Assembly: GCA_016721015.1 (NCBI GenBank)
Contig: JADKJL010000001.1
Location: forward strand, 992,001-1,056,000
Length of the DNA: 64,000 nt
DNA from: Lysobacterales bacterium
GTDB taxonomy: Bacteria > Pseudomonadota > Gammaproteobacteria > Xanthomonadales > Rhodanobacteraceae
Reading direction: 5' to 3'
The position numbers and the translations under genes were made by a program. The notes below the pieces were generated by a model. It saw nothing but the letters and a program-made list of their open reading frames with translations. It was not told where the DNA came from and did no database searches. Of the stretch, positions 1 to 8,386 are shown piece by piece. Within the stretch, counting starts at the first letter, position 1. Each line of letters opens with the position of its first letter.

Positions 1-275
1 TCTATGTCGAGTTGCCAAACGTCGGCGATACCGCGCAGGCCGGAACTGCCGCGGCCGTGGTCGAATCGGTCAAGGCCGCATCGGATGTCTATTCGCCGGT
101 GAGCGGCGAGATCGTTGCGGTCAACGATGCCCTGGCCGATCGTCCCGAAACGATCAACGAGGATGCCTACGGTGAAGGCTGGATCTTCGTCGTCAAACTT
201 TCCGATCGCGATGAACTCCAGGAGATGCTCGATCCGGACGCATACGCCGAGTTGATCGAGAGCGAGGAAGACTGA
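1..275 (+). CDS. gcvH: glycine cleavage system H protein, 3' part
   Basis: The C-terminal part of the lipoyl carrier protein that shuttles the aminomethyl group between the P, T and L proteins of glycine cleavage in the cytoplasm. The reading frame is open from the window edge, so the start lies outside. The segment ESVKAASDVYSPVSGEI is the lipoylation site, with the Lys as acceptor; this motif is strongly conserved in GcvH. The end WIFVVKLSD followed by an acidic tail is typical of the family. It is followed by a clear rho-independent terminator. The remaining gcv genes are not in view, so operon structure cannot be judged. Confidence 0.96.
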   Translation, partial: YVELPNVGDTAQAGTAAAVVESVKAASDVYSPVSGEIVAVNDALADRPETINEDAYGEGWIFVVKLSDRDELQEMLDPDAYAELIESEED

Positions 276-307
276 TCGCGCCCACGATCCTGATCTTTTC
301 GAAAGTT

Positions 308-336
308 GAAAACGGGCCGGCTGATCGGCCCGTTTT
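308..336 (+). terminator. rho-independent terminator of gcvH
   Basis: An inverted repeat (AACGGGCCG, short loop, CGGCCCGTT) runs directly into a T-run about 35 bases after the gcvH stop. Confidence 0.85.
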
Positions 337-745
337 TCGTTTTCGGGCCCGAAACTCTCCTTCAGCGAAAAATATTTTCACTGCCGTTATGGTCGTGTTT
401 AGGCTGATTTCGCGATCGCTCGGCGCGCTCCAATTGGGAAAATGGCGCGCGATGAAATCATTTGTCTTGATTTAATTCGATGAACTGCGTGAAGGTCGAT
501 ATCCCTGTACATCGCGCCATTGCTTGCTGTCCAGAGATATGGATTCAAACAGTATGGGCGTATAGATGTCTATACGGATAAACAAAACTGCGCATGAAAT
601 CGATCAAGTTGCCCTCCGGCCCGGTCGAATTTCGGTGTCCGGCAGCCAATTGCAGCCCGTTGTTTTCCGTCAGAAATTTGTTGACAGGCGCATCCGACAG
701 GAATAATTTTCGCCGCAGCAACACAACGGAAACAAAAAAGGAATC
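337..745. other. gene-free stretch upstream of the MetJ-like gene
   Basis: About 400 bases between the gcvH terminator and the MetJ-like start. The short open frames here look like chance frames. The middle is more AT-rich than its surroundings and probably holds the promoter of the downstream gene. The only distinct element is the palindrome listed separately at 560-575. Confidence 0.5.
560..575. promoter_or_regulatory. palindrome containing a met-box-like octamer
   Basis: GTATAG and CTATAC form a perfect 6-bp inverted repeat around four bases. The octamer AGATGTCT inside it differs from the enterobacterial MetJ met-box AGACGTCT at one base. The next octamer downstream (ATACGGAT) is only a partial match, so a proper tandem array is not clear. 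Because the downstream gene has a MetJ-type DNA-binding domain, an autoregulatory operator is a reasonable but unproven inference. Confidence 0.35.
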
Positions 746-1288
746 ATGGCTGCATCCAGATTCGTCGAACCCTACATTGAGCACGGTCTGAAATCATCGG
801 CCGTAAGAAAAATTACGGTATCGATTCCACTGCACATTCTCAGACTTCTGTCCGACGAACGGACCCGGCGCCAGGTCGCCAACCTGCGCCACGCAACCAA
901 CAGCAATTTGTTGTGCGAAGCATTTCTTCACGCTTTTACTGGGCAACCACTGCCAACTGACGAGGAGTTAAGACGCGATATGGCCACAAAGAAAGCAACT
1001 GCAAAGAAACCTGCTGCGAAGAAACCGGCTGCCAAGAAGGTCGCCAAGAAAGCAGCAGCCAAGAAGGCTCCGGCAAAGAAAGCGGCCAAGGCGAAAAGCG
1101 CCCCCGCGATGAAGAAAGCTCCAGCCAAGAAGGCTGCAGCAAAGAAGGCGCCGGCGAAGAAGAAGGCTCCTGCAAAGAAAGCGGCGAAGGCGAAAGCTGC
1201 CACCGCCATGAAGAAGGCTCCGGCCAAGAAGGCGGCTGCCAAGAAGGCACCGGCCAAGAAAGCGGCAAAGAAAGCTGCGAAGAAGTAA
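746..1288 (+). CDS. MetJ-like repressor domain fused to histone-H1-like Lys/Ala tail
   Basis: A protein of 180 aa in two parts. Residues 1-78 match the Met repressor MetJ closely, including KITVSIP (the beta strand that reads DNA), DERTRRQV, NLRHATNS and LLCEAFLHAFTGQPLP. Where MetJ normally has its C-terminal helices, the frame continues into about 100 residues of AAKK, PAKK and KAP repeats with the composition of bacterial histone-H1-like proteins. Start ATG 746 has AAGGA 3 bases upstream, which is close but the only good site, and it begins at the expected MetJ N-terminus. Known for MetJ: a ribbon-helix-helix dimer with S-adenosylmethionine as corepressor of methionine genes. The added tail should bind DNA nonspecifically; that is inference. 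An internal ATG at 980 begins exactly at the tail and is discussed as a finding. Confidence 0.85.
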   Translation: MAASRFVEPYIEHGLKSSAVRKITVSIPLHILRLLSDERTRRQVANLRHATNSNLLCEAFLHAFTGQPLPTDEELRRDMATKKATAKKPAAKKPAAKKVAKKAAAKKAPAKKAAKAKSAPAMKKAPAKKAAAKKAPAKKKAPAKKAAKAKAATAMKKAPAKKAAAKKAPAKKAAKKAAKK

Positions 1289-1296
1289 GTTGCAAC

Positions 1297-1322
1297 GATC
1301 GGTTGTCGGCTGGCAACCGATC
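1297..1322 (+). terminator. stem-loop after the MetJ-like gene
   Basis: A perfect 9-bp stem (GATCGGTTG / CAACCGATC) with an 8-base loop lies 9 bases past the stop codon. No T-run follows, so it may act as a weak terminator or as a 3'-end stabiliser. Confidence 0.45.
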
Positions 1323-1425
1323 CTTCACTGAATGCCCGGGATCGCATCGTTGATGCCAGGCCAAACAGAGTCACTGCACAGCAAGTGCAGATAAAAAAGC
1401 TTCACTGGATCTTGCAAACGGACTG

Positions 1426-1457
1426 CTCTCCCTGCGGTATGCCCAGCGCAGGGAGAG
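1426..1457 (+). terminator. strong stem-loop, possible terminator
   Basis: An 11-bp perfect stem (CTCTCCCTGCG / CGCAGGGAGAG) with a 10-base loop and ATTTCGT after it. It lies midway in the 345-base gap before the GH44 gene, where nothing else is recognisable. It could end readthrough from the MetJ-like gene or belong to a small RNA. Confidence 0.45.
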
Positions 1458-1633
1458 ATTTCGTAACCCGATCCAAGGCGAGCGCCGCGTGATCCTGACG
1501 GGTTTGGCAACCCGGAAATGATCATCAAGGAACGCCGTCAACGCCAGGCTTCCGCCAAAAGTGTGAACGTCGGCCAATCCTTCAGCATGGCGAATTGCTA
1601 GCGTGACGGTGTCTCCCCCGACTGGTGTCCGCC

Positions 1634-3358
1634 ATGCGCAACGTCATCGCAAACGTCTTCCTGATCCTTGCCAGCACGCTTGCCGCCTCGGCCCAGGCCG
1701 CGACGGTCGCCGTCCAGTTGGATCTCCAGGCCGATCGGCATTCGATCAATCCGCTCATATTCGGCGTCAGCGGTTCGCCCGACCTTTCTCACCTGGCCTA
1801 CCCGCTTGTCCGCTGGGGCGGCAATTCGACAACCCGTTACAACTGGCAGGCGGACGTCCACAACACGGCGTCGGACTGGTTTTTCATGAACATTCCGGAC
1901 GGCGACGGTAGCCCTGCGGGATCATCGGTCGAAGCATTGATCAGTTCGACGCTGGGCGCTGGATCCCAACCGTTGTTGACCCTGAGCACGATCGGTTGGA
2001 TGCCGAAGCCGGTTCAGCAGAAGCGCTGGAGTTTCTCAGTCGCCAAGTATGGCCAGCAGTTGGTGACCGAATGCAGCTACTTCGGCTCCCCGCCACCAGA
2101 CTGGTGTGCCGCCGATGCCGGCAATGGGCGCTGCAGTCCCGCGCAAAACCACACCGGATATTGCGATTCGGCTGGCGATATCGTCGGCAATGATCCGCTG
2201 GATAGTTCAGATGTCTCGACGGCGCAAACCCAGACCGGCTGGATGGCTCACCTGCAGCAGCGCTTCGGCACAGCTGCCAATGGCGGTGTCCGCTATTACG
2301 CGCTGGACAACGAACCGATGTTGTGGAACTCGACGCATCGAGACGTACATCCGCTGCCATTGACTTACGATGAGATCTGGCAGCGCACGGTCACCTATGC
2401 AAGTGCAATAAAGGCACAGGATCCGGCGGCAAAGATTCTGGGGCCGGTGACCTGGGGCTACTGCGACCTGTTCGGATCGGCGGCTGACAATTGCCTCGAT
2501 GGCAGCGACCGTGCGGCACACGGCGGTACTCCGTTCATCCAGTGGTACCTGCAACAGGTGTGCAGCTACCAGGCGGCACATGGCGTGCGTCTGGTCGACT
2601 ACCTTGATCTGCATTACTACCCGCAAGGTGCAGGCGTGGTGGATTTTTCAGATCCGCCGAACGGCTCGGAAACCACGGACGTTTCCGCGCGTCGTCTGCG
2701 CTCGCTCAAGGAGCTCTATGATCCCGCATGGGATGCGGAATCCTGGCTGTCCGACCTCGGCAACAGCGCGCCGTGGCATTACAGCCGCCCAAGCCTGATA
2801 CCCCGCGTGCGTGCCTGGATCGATGCGTCATGTCCCGGAACCGGGCTGTCGATCAGCGAGTACAACTGGGGCGCCGACAACGGCGCAAGCAGCGCGTTGG
2901 CGCAGGCCGAAGCTCTGGCCATCTTTGCGCGTGAGGGTGTCGACATGGCCGCACGCTGGGTCGCTCCCGCCGCCGGGTCACTGGTTGAAAGGGCCTTCCG
3001 TCTCTACCTTGATTTCGATGGCAACGGTGCTCGCGTCGAGGGGGAGAGCGTGCGCGCAACCAGCGCCAATGTCGACGCGCTTGGTGCCTTTGCAGTGCAC
3101 AAGGCTGGCTCGCGCGTGATGGTGCTTCTGTTCAACAAGGCGACTACATCGACCACGGCCGCGTTGAGCCTTGGTACGCGCTTGACTGGCCCGTGGAAGC
3201 TCTACCAGTTCAGTGCGGGCAGCGGCGTGTCACTGGTCGGATCCGGTAGCCTCGACGGCTCAAGCATCAACCTCGCCAATCTTCCGGCGCGTTCCGCAAG
3301 TCTTCTCGTCTTGCCCGATGTCGACCGGATCTTTGCAGACAGCTTCGATCAGCCCTGA
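1634..3358 (+). CDS. secreted glycoside hydrolase family 44 (endoglucanase/xyloglucanase type)
   Basis: A secreted enzyme of about 574 aa predicted to cleave beta-1,4-glucan or xyloglucan chains. The N-terminus MRNVIANVFLILASTLAASAQA is a signal peptide. Family 44 hallmarks are present: RWGGNSTTRYNW early on, YALDNEP with the acid/base Glu near residue 225, and SEYNWG with the nucleophile Glu near residue 410. Both catalytic Glu residues are therefore in place. A C-terminal beta domain follows, and the protein ends in VDRIFADSFDQP, a tail shared with other secreted proteins of this window. I chose ATG 1634 because it starts directly at the signal peptide; GTG 1625 is the alternative. Its stop overlaps the convergent neighbour by 10 bases. 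Confidence 0.9.
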   Translation: MRNVIANVFLILASTLAASAQAATVAVQLDLQADRHSINPLIFGVSGSPDLSHLAYPLVRWGGNSTTRYNWQADVHNTASDWFFMNIPDGDGSPAGSSVEALISSTLGAGSQPLLTLSTIGWMPKPVQQKRWSFSVAKYGQQLVTECSYFGSPPPDWCAADAGNGRCSPAQNHTGYCDSAGDIVGNDPLDSSDVSTAQTQTGWMAHLQQRFGTAANGGVRYYALDNEPMLWNSTHRDVHPLPLTYDEIWQRTVTYASAIKAQDPAAKILGPVTWGYCDLFGSAADNCLDGSDRAAHGGTPFIQWYLQQVCSYQAAHGVRLVDYLDLHYYPQGAGVVDFSDPPNGSETTDVSARRLRSLKELYDPAWDAESWLSDLGNSAPWHYSRPSLIPRVRAWIDASCPGTGLSISEYNWGADNGASSALAQAEALAIFAREGVDMAARWVAPAAGSLVERAFRLYLDFDGNGARVEGESVRATSANVDALGAFAVHKAGSRVMVLLFNKATTSTTAALSLGTRLTGPWKLYQFSAGSGVSLVGSGSLDGSSINLANLPARSASLLVLPDVDRIFADSFDQP

Positions 3359-3681
3359 AGCTCTTCCGGTGCGGCCGCGAGCTTGCGCCTTTTGCGGGGT
3401 GTCTTGCGCAAGGTTGCTGCAACCAGCATCGAACCCAGCGAGGACTTCATCAGTCCAAAACCAAGACTGGTGATCGAGAGTATTGAGCGGGCGGCCTGCA
3501 CGAACTGCTTGCGACCGAGCAGCAGGCCCGCGCCAAAACCTCCGCCGACCAGGATCCACGGGCGATGGCGATCGAAGCACTCGCGCAACCACGTGGTGTG
3601 CTGATTGAATTGCTCACGCTCGACGATCAGGCGCTCGGCTGCCTTGCGAACAAGCTCACGATCCTTGCGCAGGGAGTTCAT
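3349..3681 (-). CDS. YqjK-like small membrane protein
   Basis: A protein of 110 aa with a basic, Arg/Glu-rich N-terminal helix, a hydrophobic glycine-rich stretch near residues 43-57 (WILVGGGFGAGLLLG) and a basic tail. It starts at an ATGA overlap with the stop of the upstream phage-holin-like gene and is the third member of a set resembling E. coli yqjD-yqjE-yqjK. The exact role of YqjK is unknown. The assignment rests on gene order, size and topology rather than on a strong motif. Confidence 0.65.
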   Translation of the reverse strand: MNSLRKDRELVRKAAERLIVEREQFNQHTTWLRECFDRHRPWILVGGGFGAGLLLGRKQFVQAARSILSITSLGFGLMKSSLGSMLVAATLRKTPRKRRKLAAAPEELQG

Positions 3682-4103
3682 GCCTTGCTCCGCAGTTCCG
3701 GTGCACTGTCAGGCGCTGAGACGAGCAATGCGCGTGTTTGCGGAAGGCTCAGATCGCGCCAGCATCGACTGATTGCCGTGACCACCCAGAATGCGCCCGC
3801 GATATTCATTGCAGCGACGCTGGCAATGCCGAGAAAGAGATTTCCACTCAACTGGAAAATGCCCACCACGATAGCCGCCGTGAACGACAACCATGCCGCC
3901 GCCCCCAGGAAAATCAGGGCGAAGCCGAGCCAGACGATCATCACGGCGCTGCGCCGGGCTAGCTGCAGCTCTGCCCGCAACAGGGCCAGCGAGGCCTCGG
4001 CAACCTGCATGGCCGCAGCAAAGGCGTCGCGTGCGATATCCACCAGGCTGCGCTCGGCAACGGGCACAGCCTCGGGATTGCTTTCGGTACGCGAGTCCGC
4101 CAT
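3678..4103 (-). CDS. yqjE: phage holin superfamily III / YqjE-like membrane protein
   Basis: A protein of 141 aa with a charged amphipathic N-terminal helix (about residues 18-50, ARDAFAAAMQVAEASLALLRAEL) and two membrane segments at about 53-78 and 82-108. This is the usual layout of the YqjE/holin-like family, whose function is not established. It lies between the YqjD-like and YqjK-like genes, 10 bases after the former and overlapping the latter by 4, which indicates translational coupling in one operon. Confidence 0.8.
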   Translation of the reverse strand: MADSRTESNPEAVPVAERSLVDIARDAFAAAMQVAEASLALLRAELQLARRSAVMIVWLGFALIFLGAAAWLSFTAAIVVGIFQLSGNLFLGIASVAAMNIAGAFWVVTAISRCWRDLSLPQTRALLVSAPDSAPELRSKA

Positions 4104-4113
4104 CGGGATCGAC

Positions 4114-4422
4114 TCAGCGACGACGCATCAGGCGTGACACGATTACGCCGGCCGCAACGGCGATGCCAATCGCGGCCAGGGGATGGGCTCGAATCTGCTC
4201 GGAGGCCACGCTGCCAAGCCGCTTTGCGCCGTCGCCAAACCGCTCACTGGCGGCCGACAGTTCGTCGTTGAGTGCACTTCCGTTCTCGCGCAGGCGCTCA
4301 GTGAAGCGACTTGCCTTGCGCGCAACCTCGTCGATGCCGTTGCTGATCTGATCCGCCATCCTGCTGGCGATCGGCGCATCTTCGTCCATTGGCTTTGTGC
4401 TTGCTTTGGTTGTTGTGCTCAT
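4114..4422 (-). CDS. yqjD: YqjD/ElaB (DUF883) family inner-membrane protein
   Basis: A protein of 102 aa with a long charged alpha-helical part (RMADQISNGIDEVARKASRF onwards) followed by a short C-terminal membrane anchor, AIGIAVAAGVIVSRLMRRR. The C-tail-anchored layout is diagnostic of YqjD/ElaB proteins, which in E. coli tether ribosomes to the inner membrane in stationary phase. I chose ATG 4422 because GAGGAA lies just upstream and because the family begins there; the longer frame to 4569 adds only low-complexity residues. First gene of the yqjDEK-like operon. Confidence 0.85.
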   Translation of the reverse strand: MSTTTKASTKPMDEDAPIASRMADQISNGIDEVARKASRFTERLRENGSALNDELSAASERFGDGAKRLGSVASEQIRAHPLAAIGIAVAAGVIVSRLMRRR

Positions 4423-4894
4423 TGTCAATTCCTCGTTGGGATAAGGGACAGATCGCTTCTGCACCGACTCGTGCCGAAGAACCGTGGCACCGATGCTTGC
4501 ACGCGCTTGCTGAAGCCTGCATGGCTGGAGACTCTGGCGGCCCGGCTTGCGGGCGGCACGGAATGTCATTGCGCGCCTGCAACGCCTTCAAGGTTGTTCA
4601 CTGTGGGATGTGACACCCTGCGCCGGAATGCGCTATCTTTCCTTCGTCCGTACGTTGATTGACGCTGAGGACAGGGGTGTGCAAGCCGATTGATCAGTCT
4701 TGTCCGGTCGGCTCGCGCAGGAAACTTCAGGACAGGTACTGCCAAGCGTGGGCCTGATGCAAGCCGCAGCAATTGCTGGCTTGTTGTCGAGTACCGCTTT
4801 GCGGATCCGGTTCGGATTTCCGTCGATGCCGCTGTTTGGACGCGCCAGCTGCAAGTTCGCACATTTCGTCCTGCATTCACGGAGCGTCTGGCCC

Positions 4895-5908
4895 ATGAAA
4901 CCTTCAATCACAAACATGCGTTGCGTGCGTGGCTCTGCCGCACTCAACATAATCATCGCCGTTCTGGTTCTTGGCGCAATTGCGGGTGGGGTGTGGTGGT
5001 ACCTGAACCGCGATGCAGGAACTTCGACCTCGATTCCGATAGTGCCGTCGCCGATTCCGGCTGCTGCTGGCGACACGGAGACCCCCGCGTCAGCCGCCTC
5101 TTCAGCAGTTGAGGGGCTGAGCATCGATCAACTCTATCGGGAAGCGCGCAAGGCAATGGCGGAGCAACGCATGGTTGCGCCGGCTGGCAACAATGCGCTC
5201 GAATTCTATCTCGCGATCCTGGCGAAGGACGCGACCAATACGGGTGCCAGCGACGCCTTGCGCGAACTGTTTCCGTTCGCCAGCGGAACCGCCGAGCAAG
5301 AAATCAATCAGGGCAATCTTGAAGAAGCGACGCGCATCATCGATTCGCTTTCCAAGGCGGATCCCAGCAACTACACGCTGACCATCCTGCGCAGCAAGAT
5401 GGATGCGAAGAGAAAACAGGAGGAGCAGCAGCAGGCCCAGGCCGCCGCCGCTGCGGCGGCGGCCGCTGCGCCGCCCAAGCCGGAAGCTCAAACGGAAGCC
5501 GCGGAGACCACTCCCACTGCGGCGGCGAATCCGGCAACCGTCGCTCCCGCCAGCGCAGGCACGACGGCGCCAAAGCCAGCTCCTCCGCCGACAGCCGTAG
5601 CGCCGACTCCCACGCCCGCTGCTCCGCAGGGCGAGACGCGTGACGTTGAAGTGATAACAGCGGTTGCCCCGAGCTATCCGCCGCAAGCCGCACGAAATCG
5701 CGAAGAGGGTTGGGTCGAGGTCGAGTTCACCGTGACCGCCGATGGCAAGGTACAGAACGCGAATGTCACCGCATCCAATCCCGCACGCATGTTTGACCGC
5801 GAAGCGGTCAGGTCGATCGAGCGCACCAAATTCAGTCCGCGCGTGGAAAATGGTGTGCCGGTGACTTCCACCGTGCGCCGACGGATCGAGTTCAAGCTCG
5901 GCCGTTGA
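4895..5908 (+). CDS. TonB-like energy transducer with periplasmic repeat-like region
   Basis: A protein of 337 aa. After a short cytoplasmic segment comes one membrane helix at about residues 16-37 (ALNIIIAVLVLGAIAGGVWWYL). Then follow a helical part rich in Ala/Leu (LSIDQLYREARKAM onwards, tetratricopeptide-like), a long Ala/Pro/Glu linker, and a C-terminal TonB domain (VAPSYPPQAARNREEGWVEV, then REAVRSIERTKFSPRVENG). TonB proteins transmit the proton-motive force to outer-membrane receptors. No exbB or exbD is adjacent, so this may be an accessory TonB or a TonB-domain protein of another role. ATG 4895 has GGAGCG upstream and begins just before the membrane helix; an in-frame extension to 4700 lacks sense. 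Confidence 0.82.
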   Translation: MKPSITNMRCVRGSAALNIIIAVLVLGAIAGGVWWYLNRDAGTSTSIPIVPSPIPAAAGDTETPASAASSAVEGLSIDQLYREARKAMAEQRMVAPAGNNALEFYLAILAKDATNTGASDALRELFPFASGTAEQEINQGNLEEATRIIDSLSKADPSNYTLTILRSKMDAKRKQEEQQQAQAAAAAAAAAAPPKPEAQTEAAETTPTAAANPATVAPASAGTTAPKPAPPPTAVAPTPTPAAPQGETRDVEVITAVAPSYPPQAARNREEGWVEVEFTVTADGKVQNANVTASNPARMFDREAVRSIERTKFSPRVENGVPVTSTVRRRIEFKLGR

Positions 5909-6269
5909 TTCCGTGCCGGCTTGCAAATCGGCGGCGCGTGCATTGACGTCATGCACGCGCCAAGGTCGGCGTGAATGGTTCACCAGATCGCGAACAATCT
6001 TTCGAGCGGATCCGTTGCAATGAACGCCGCCCGGAACGACCACTTGACCCCTGTTGCGAGTGGGCGCTGACGCAAGCGTGACCCTTCTGGTCAGCGTCAA
6101 TGGCCTGCCATTTTGTCTCGCTGCGGGAGCGTGGCGGCAAGCCTGAATGTCATCCTCCACGTCAGGCATGGCATGCTCGGGTGTCAGAATGGGCAGTTCG
6201 CGATAACCGCGATATTCGCCTCCCTGTTCGCGGTAAGGCACAGCCTGCAGGACTCTGCCGGATTCGCTC
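5909..6269. other. intergenic gap between convergent genes
   Basis: About 360 bases between two convergent genes. Apart from the stem-loop at 5933-5961 I see no gene, repeat or recognisable signal. Confidence 0.5.
5933..5961. terminator. stem-loop after the TonB-like gene
   Basis: An 11-bp perfect stem (GGCGCGTGCAT / ATGCACGCGCC) with a 7-base loop begins 25 bases past the stop codon. No T-run follows, so terminator function is plausible but not certain. Confidence 0.5.
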
Positions 6270-6896
6270 CTAGCGGGTCAGGCAATGCTGAAGCTGCATG
6301 AGCAGTTCGTGTCCGCCGATGTCGCTCATGGTCTGCGCCGGCAAATGCATCAATTTTTGCGCTGCGGATTCATGGGCGCCTCCGCTCAGGCTCGCCGCAA
6401 GCATTCCGGCAAGATCAGTCAAGATCAGCAGGCCGAGCTCCCTCAGCGTGTTCGGACTTGAGGTGGCGGCGTGGTGCAGTTTCGCCGAGGCTTCGTTGCG
6501 GGCCTGGATCGATCGGAGCGGGAAATGCAATTTGCTCCAAGGCCACCAGGATTCGCGCACGCGGTGCAGCACGTCGCGCCGGAACAGGCTTTCGAGCAGG
6601 TGCGTGCTCAGCGGGTTGAGTCGCGCAACCAGCAAATCGATCGCTGCGGGCACGGTCAGGCCATTGACCGGACCAGCCAGTATCTGGGTAGCCGCAGCGA
6701 GTTGCGGGTGGGTCGTGGGAAGCAAGGTCTCGATCACCACGTGTCCGCCCTGATAGCGAAGCCGACGTTGTTCGTACAGATCGAGAATGATTGCCGCCGC
6801 CGCCAGCGCGTTCATGTCCGCATGGGTGCGCGAGGCCTCGAACTCTCCGGCTTTTCGGTCAATGCACAACAACATCAGTTGTTCGGCAATCAGCAT
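6270..6896 (-). CDS. GPP34 (GOLPH3-like) family phosphoprotein
   Basis: A protein of 208 aa whose N-terminus (LIAEQLMLLCIDRKAGEF, then ALAAAAIILDLYEQRRLRY) matches the GPP34 family, the bacterial relatives of eukaryotic Golgi phosphoprotein 3 (GOLPH3/Vps74), a phosphoinositide-binding protein. The bacterial function is unknown. Length is in the normal range. It stands alone, convergent with the TonB-like gene and about 125 bases downstream of the serine hydrolase gene on the same strand. No signal peptide or membrane helix is visible, so a cytosolic protein is likely. Confidence 0.8.
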   Translation of the reverse strand: MLIAEQLMLLCIDRKAGEFEASRTHADMNALAAAAIILDLYEQRRLRYQGGHVVIETLLPTTHPQLAAATQILAGPVNGLTVPAAIDLLVARLNPLSTHLLESLFRRDVLHRVRESWWPWSKLHFPLRSIQARNEASAKLHHAATSSPNTLRELGLLILTDLAGMLAASLSGGAHESAAQKLMHLPAQTMSDIGGHELLMQLQHCLTR

Positions 6897-7021
6897 TCGA
6901 GGCCTCCGGCGAGGGTTGCGATCCTATCGTGGACGATTGTGGGTCGCCAAGCGCGCCCCATGCTACCCGTTTCGGGGGACACGGATTTCAATGGTGCGAC
7001 CCGATTCGAATCGCCAATTCG

Positions 7022-8317
7022 TCAGTCGGCTTCGCCGCCGCTGTTCAACGTCGCGGATTCGCCGACACCGGCCCAGTCGACCGAAGGCAAGCCGAGGTAA
7101 CGATCGAACAGCATCGGCATCAACCCGCTCGGTGCGGCCGACTCGCAATTCCAGAGCATGACCAGGCCAACACGCCGGTTCGGCAGAAAGCCGATCATCG
7201 CCCGATAGCCCTGTACCGCGCCGGCATGGAAGACCAGCGGCTCGCCAGCATACTGATAGACACGCCAACCAAGTGCGTACTGCGCATCGAGCAGGCGCCC
7301 GCGACGCCAAGGAGTCGAACGCAGGTCGTGCGGCGTTTCGACAAGGGGCTTGTGCAACGTATCAAGCAACTCGGCGGACAACACATCCGGGCGCCCACCC
7401 ATCTGGGCGATCAACCACTTTTCCATGTCGTGCAGACTTGCATTGACGCCCGCTGCCGGCGGCATCCGGTAGTAGGATTCGCTGGGCAGGAAGGCTTGCC
7501 AGCGTTTTCCCCTGCGTCGATGCGGTCGTGCCCAATGGTCCGAATGTTCGAGAGCGTCGCGCCCATAGGTCGCCGTATTCATGCCCAGCGGATGGAAAAT
7601 TCGTTTTTCCACTTCGTGATAATAGAAATCGCCGGTGACCGCATAGGTAATATCGCCGATCAGGCTGAAAGCGATGTTCTGATACGCGTAACAATCGCCG
7701 ACCGGGCAGGCCATCGGCACATCGGCAAGACGCTCGACCAGCAAGGGATAGGGCTCATCCTGCTCGATAAGATTGTCGTAGGTGTTGTGTGGCAGCCCCA
7801 CGCGATGACTGAGGATATCCGCCACAGTCAATTTGCTGCTGGCGTCGAGGTCGGCCAGGGAAAATGTCGGCAGCACGCTCGCAATCGTCGTGTCCCAGTG
7901 CAGAAAGCCATTTTCGACCAACAGGCCACTGAGGGTTGTTGCGAAGGCCTTTGAAAGCGAGGCGAGTCGGAACACCGTGTCGGCCTCGATCTTTTCCCGG
8001 CTGTTCCAGTCGGCATAGCCGATCGTCCGCTCGTGGACGACCTCGTTGCCCTGGATCACGGCCAAGGCCAGACCGGAAACCTGGCCGGCATCTTCGATCT
8101 GGTCAATCCAGCGGTCCAGATCGACCATGAAGGGCTGGATGTCATCGGCTATCGCCTTGGTGTTCACCGTGGGTGGCCGCGCCACGCTTTTCTGCGCACT
8201 GGCCTTTCGATGCGAGGGGCGCGCCTTGTGCGTCGCCGCCACGCTGTCATCTGCGGCGCCCAGCAGCAGACCGCCAGTCGCCAGAAAGACAAGGAGGGTT
8301 CGTTTCACGCTGGTCAT
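7022..8317 (-). CDS. secreted serine hydrolase, class C beta-lactamase / PBP fold
   Basis: A protein of about 431 aa with signal peptide MTSVKRTLLVFLATGGLLLG and the class C beta-lactamase/DD-peptidase fold. SLSK near residue 130 provides the nucleophile Ser (SxxK) and YQN near residue 212 is the second motif. HAG near the C-terminus stands where KTG or HTG is usual. Such proteins act in the periplasm as peptidases or esterases. Resistance to beta-lactams cannot be inferred from sequence. An in-frame ATG at 8338 is possible; I chose 8317 because it starts directly at the signal peptide. Divergent from lemA. Confidence 0.88.
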   Translation of the reverse strand: MTSVKRTLLVFLATGGLLLGAADDSVAATHKARPSHRKASAQKSVARPPTVNTKAIADDIQPFMVDLDRWIDQIEDAGQVSGLALAVIQGNEVVHERTIGYADWNSREKIEADTVFRLASLSKAFATTLSGLLVENGFLHWDTTIASVLPTFSLADLDASSKLTVADILSHRVGLPHNTYDNLIEQDEPYPLLVERLADVPMACPVGDCYAYQNIAFSLIGDITYAVTGDFYYHEVEKRIFHPLGMNTATYGRDALEHSDHWARPHRRRGKRWQAFLPSESYYRMPPAAGVNASLHDMEKWLIAQMGGRPDVLSAELLDTLHKPLVETPHDLRSTPWRRGRLLDAQYALGWRVYQYAGEPLVFHAGAVQGYRAMIGFLPNRRVGLVMLWNCESAAPSGLMPMLFDRYLGLPSVDWAGVGESATLNSGGEAD

Positions 8318-8386
8318 CCTGGGAAATCTCAAGCCCATGCTATGCTCAATTTTACGGCTTGATTATCGCGTTTCGGAGGAAATGAA

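Noticed and set aside
928..1374. Long hydrophobic open frames on the minus strand opposite the Lys/Ala tail
   Set aside because: They are the mirror image of AAG-rich codons (Lys becomes Phe/Leu); no start signal and no family.
1625..1633. GTG 1625 as start of the GH44 gene
   Set aside because: ATG 1634 begins directly at a standard signal peptide; the extra three codons add nothing.
5102..6241. 379-codon open frame antisense to the TonB-like gene
   Set aside because: Low-complexity Arg/Gly content from GC-rich third positions; the sense frame has clear domains.
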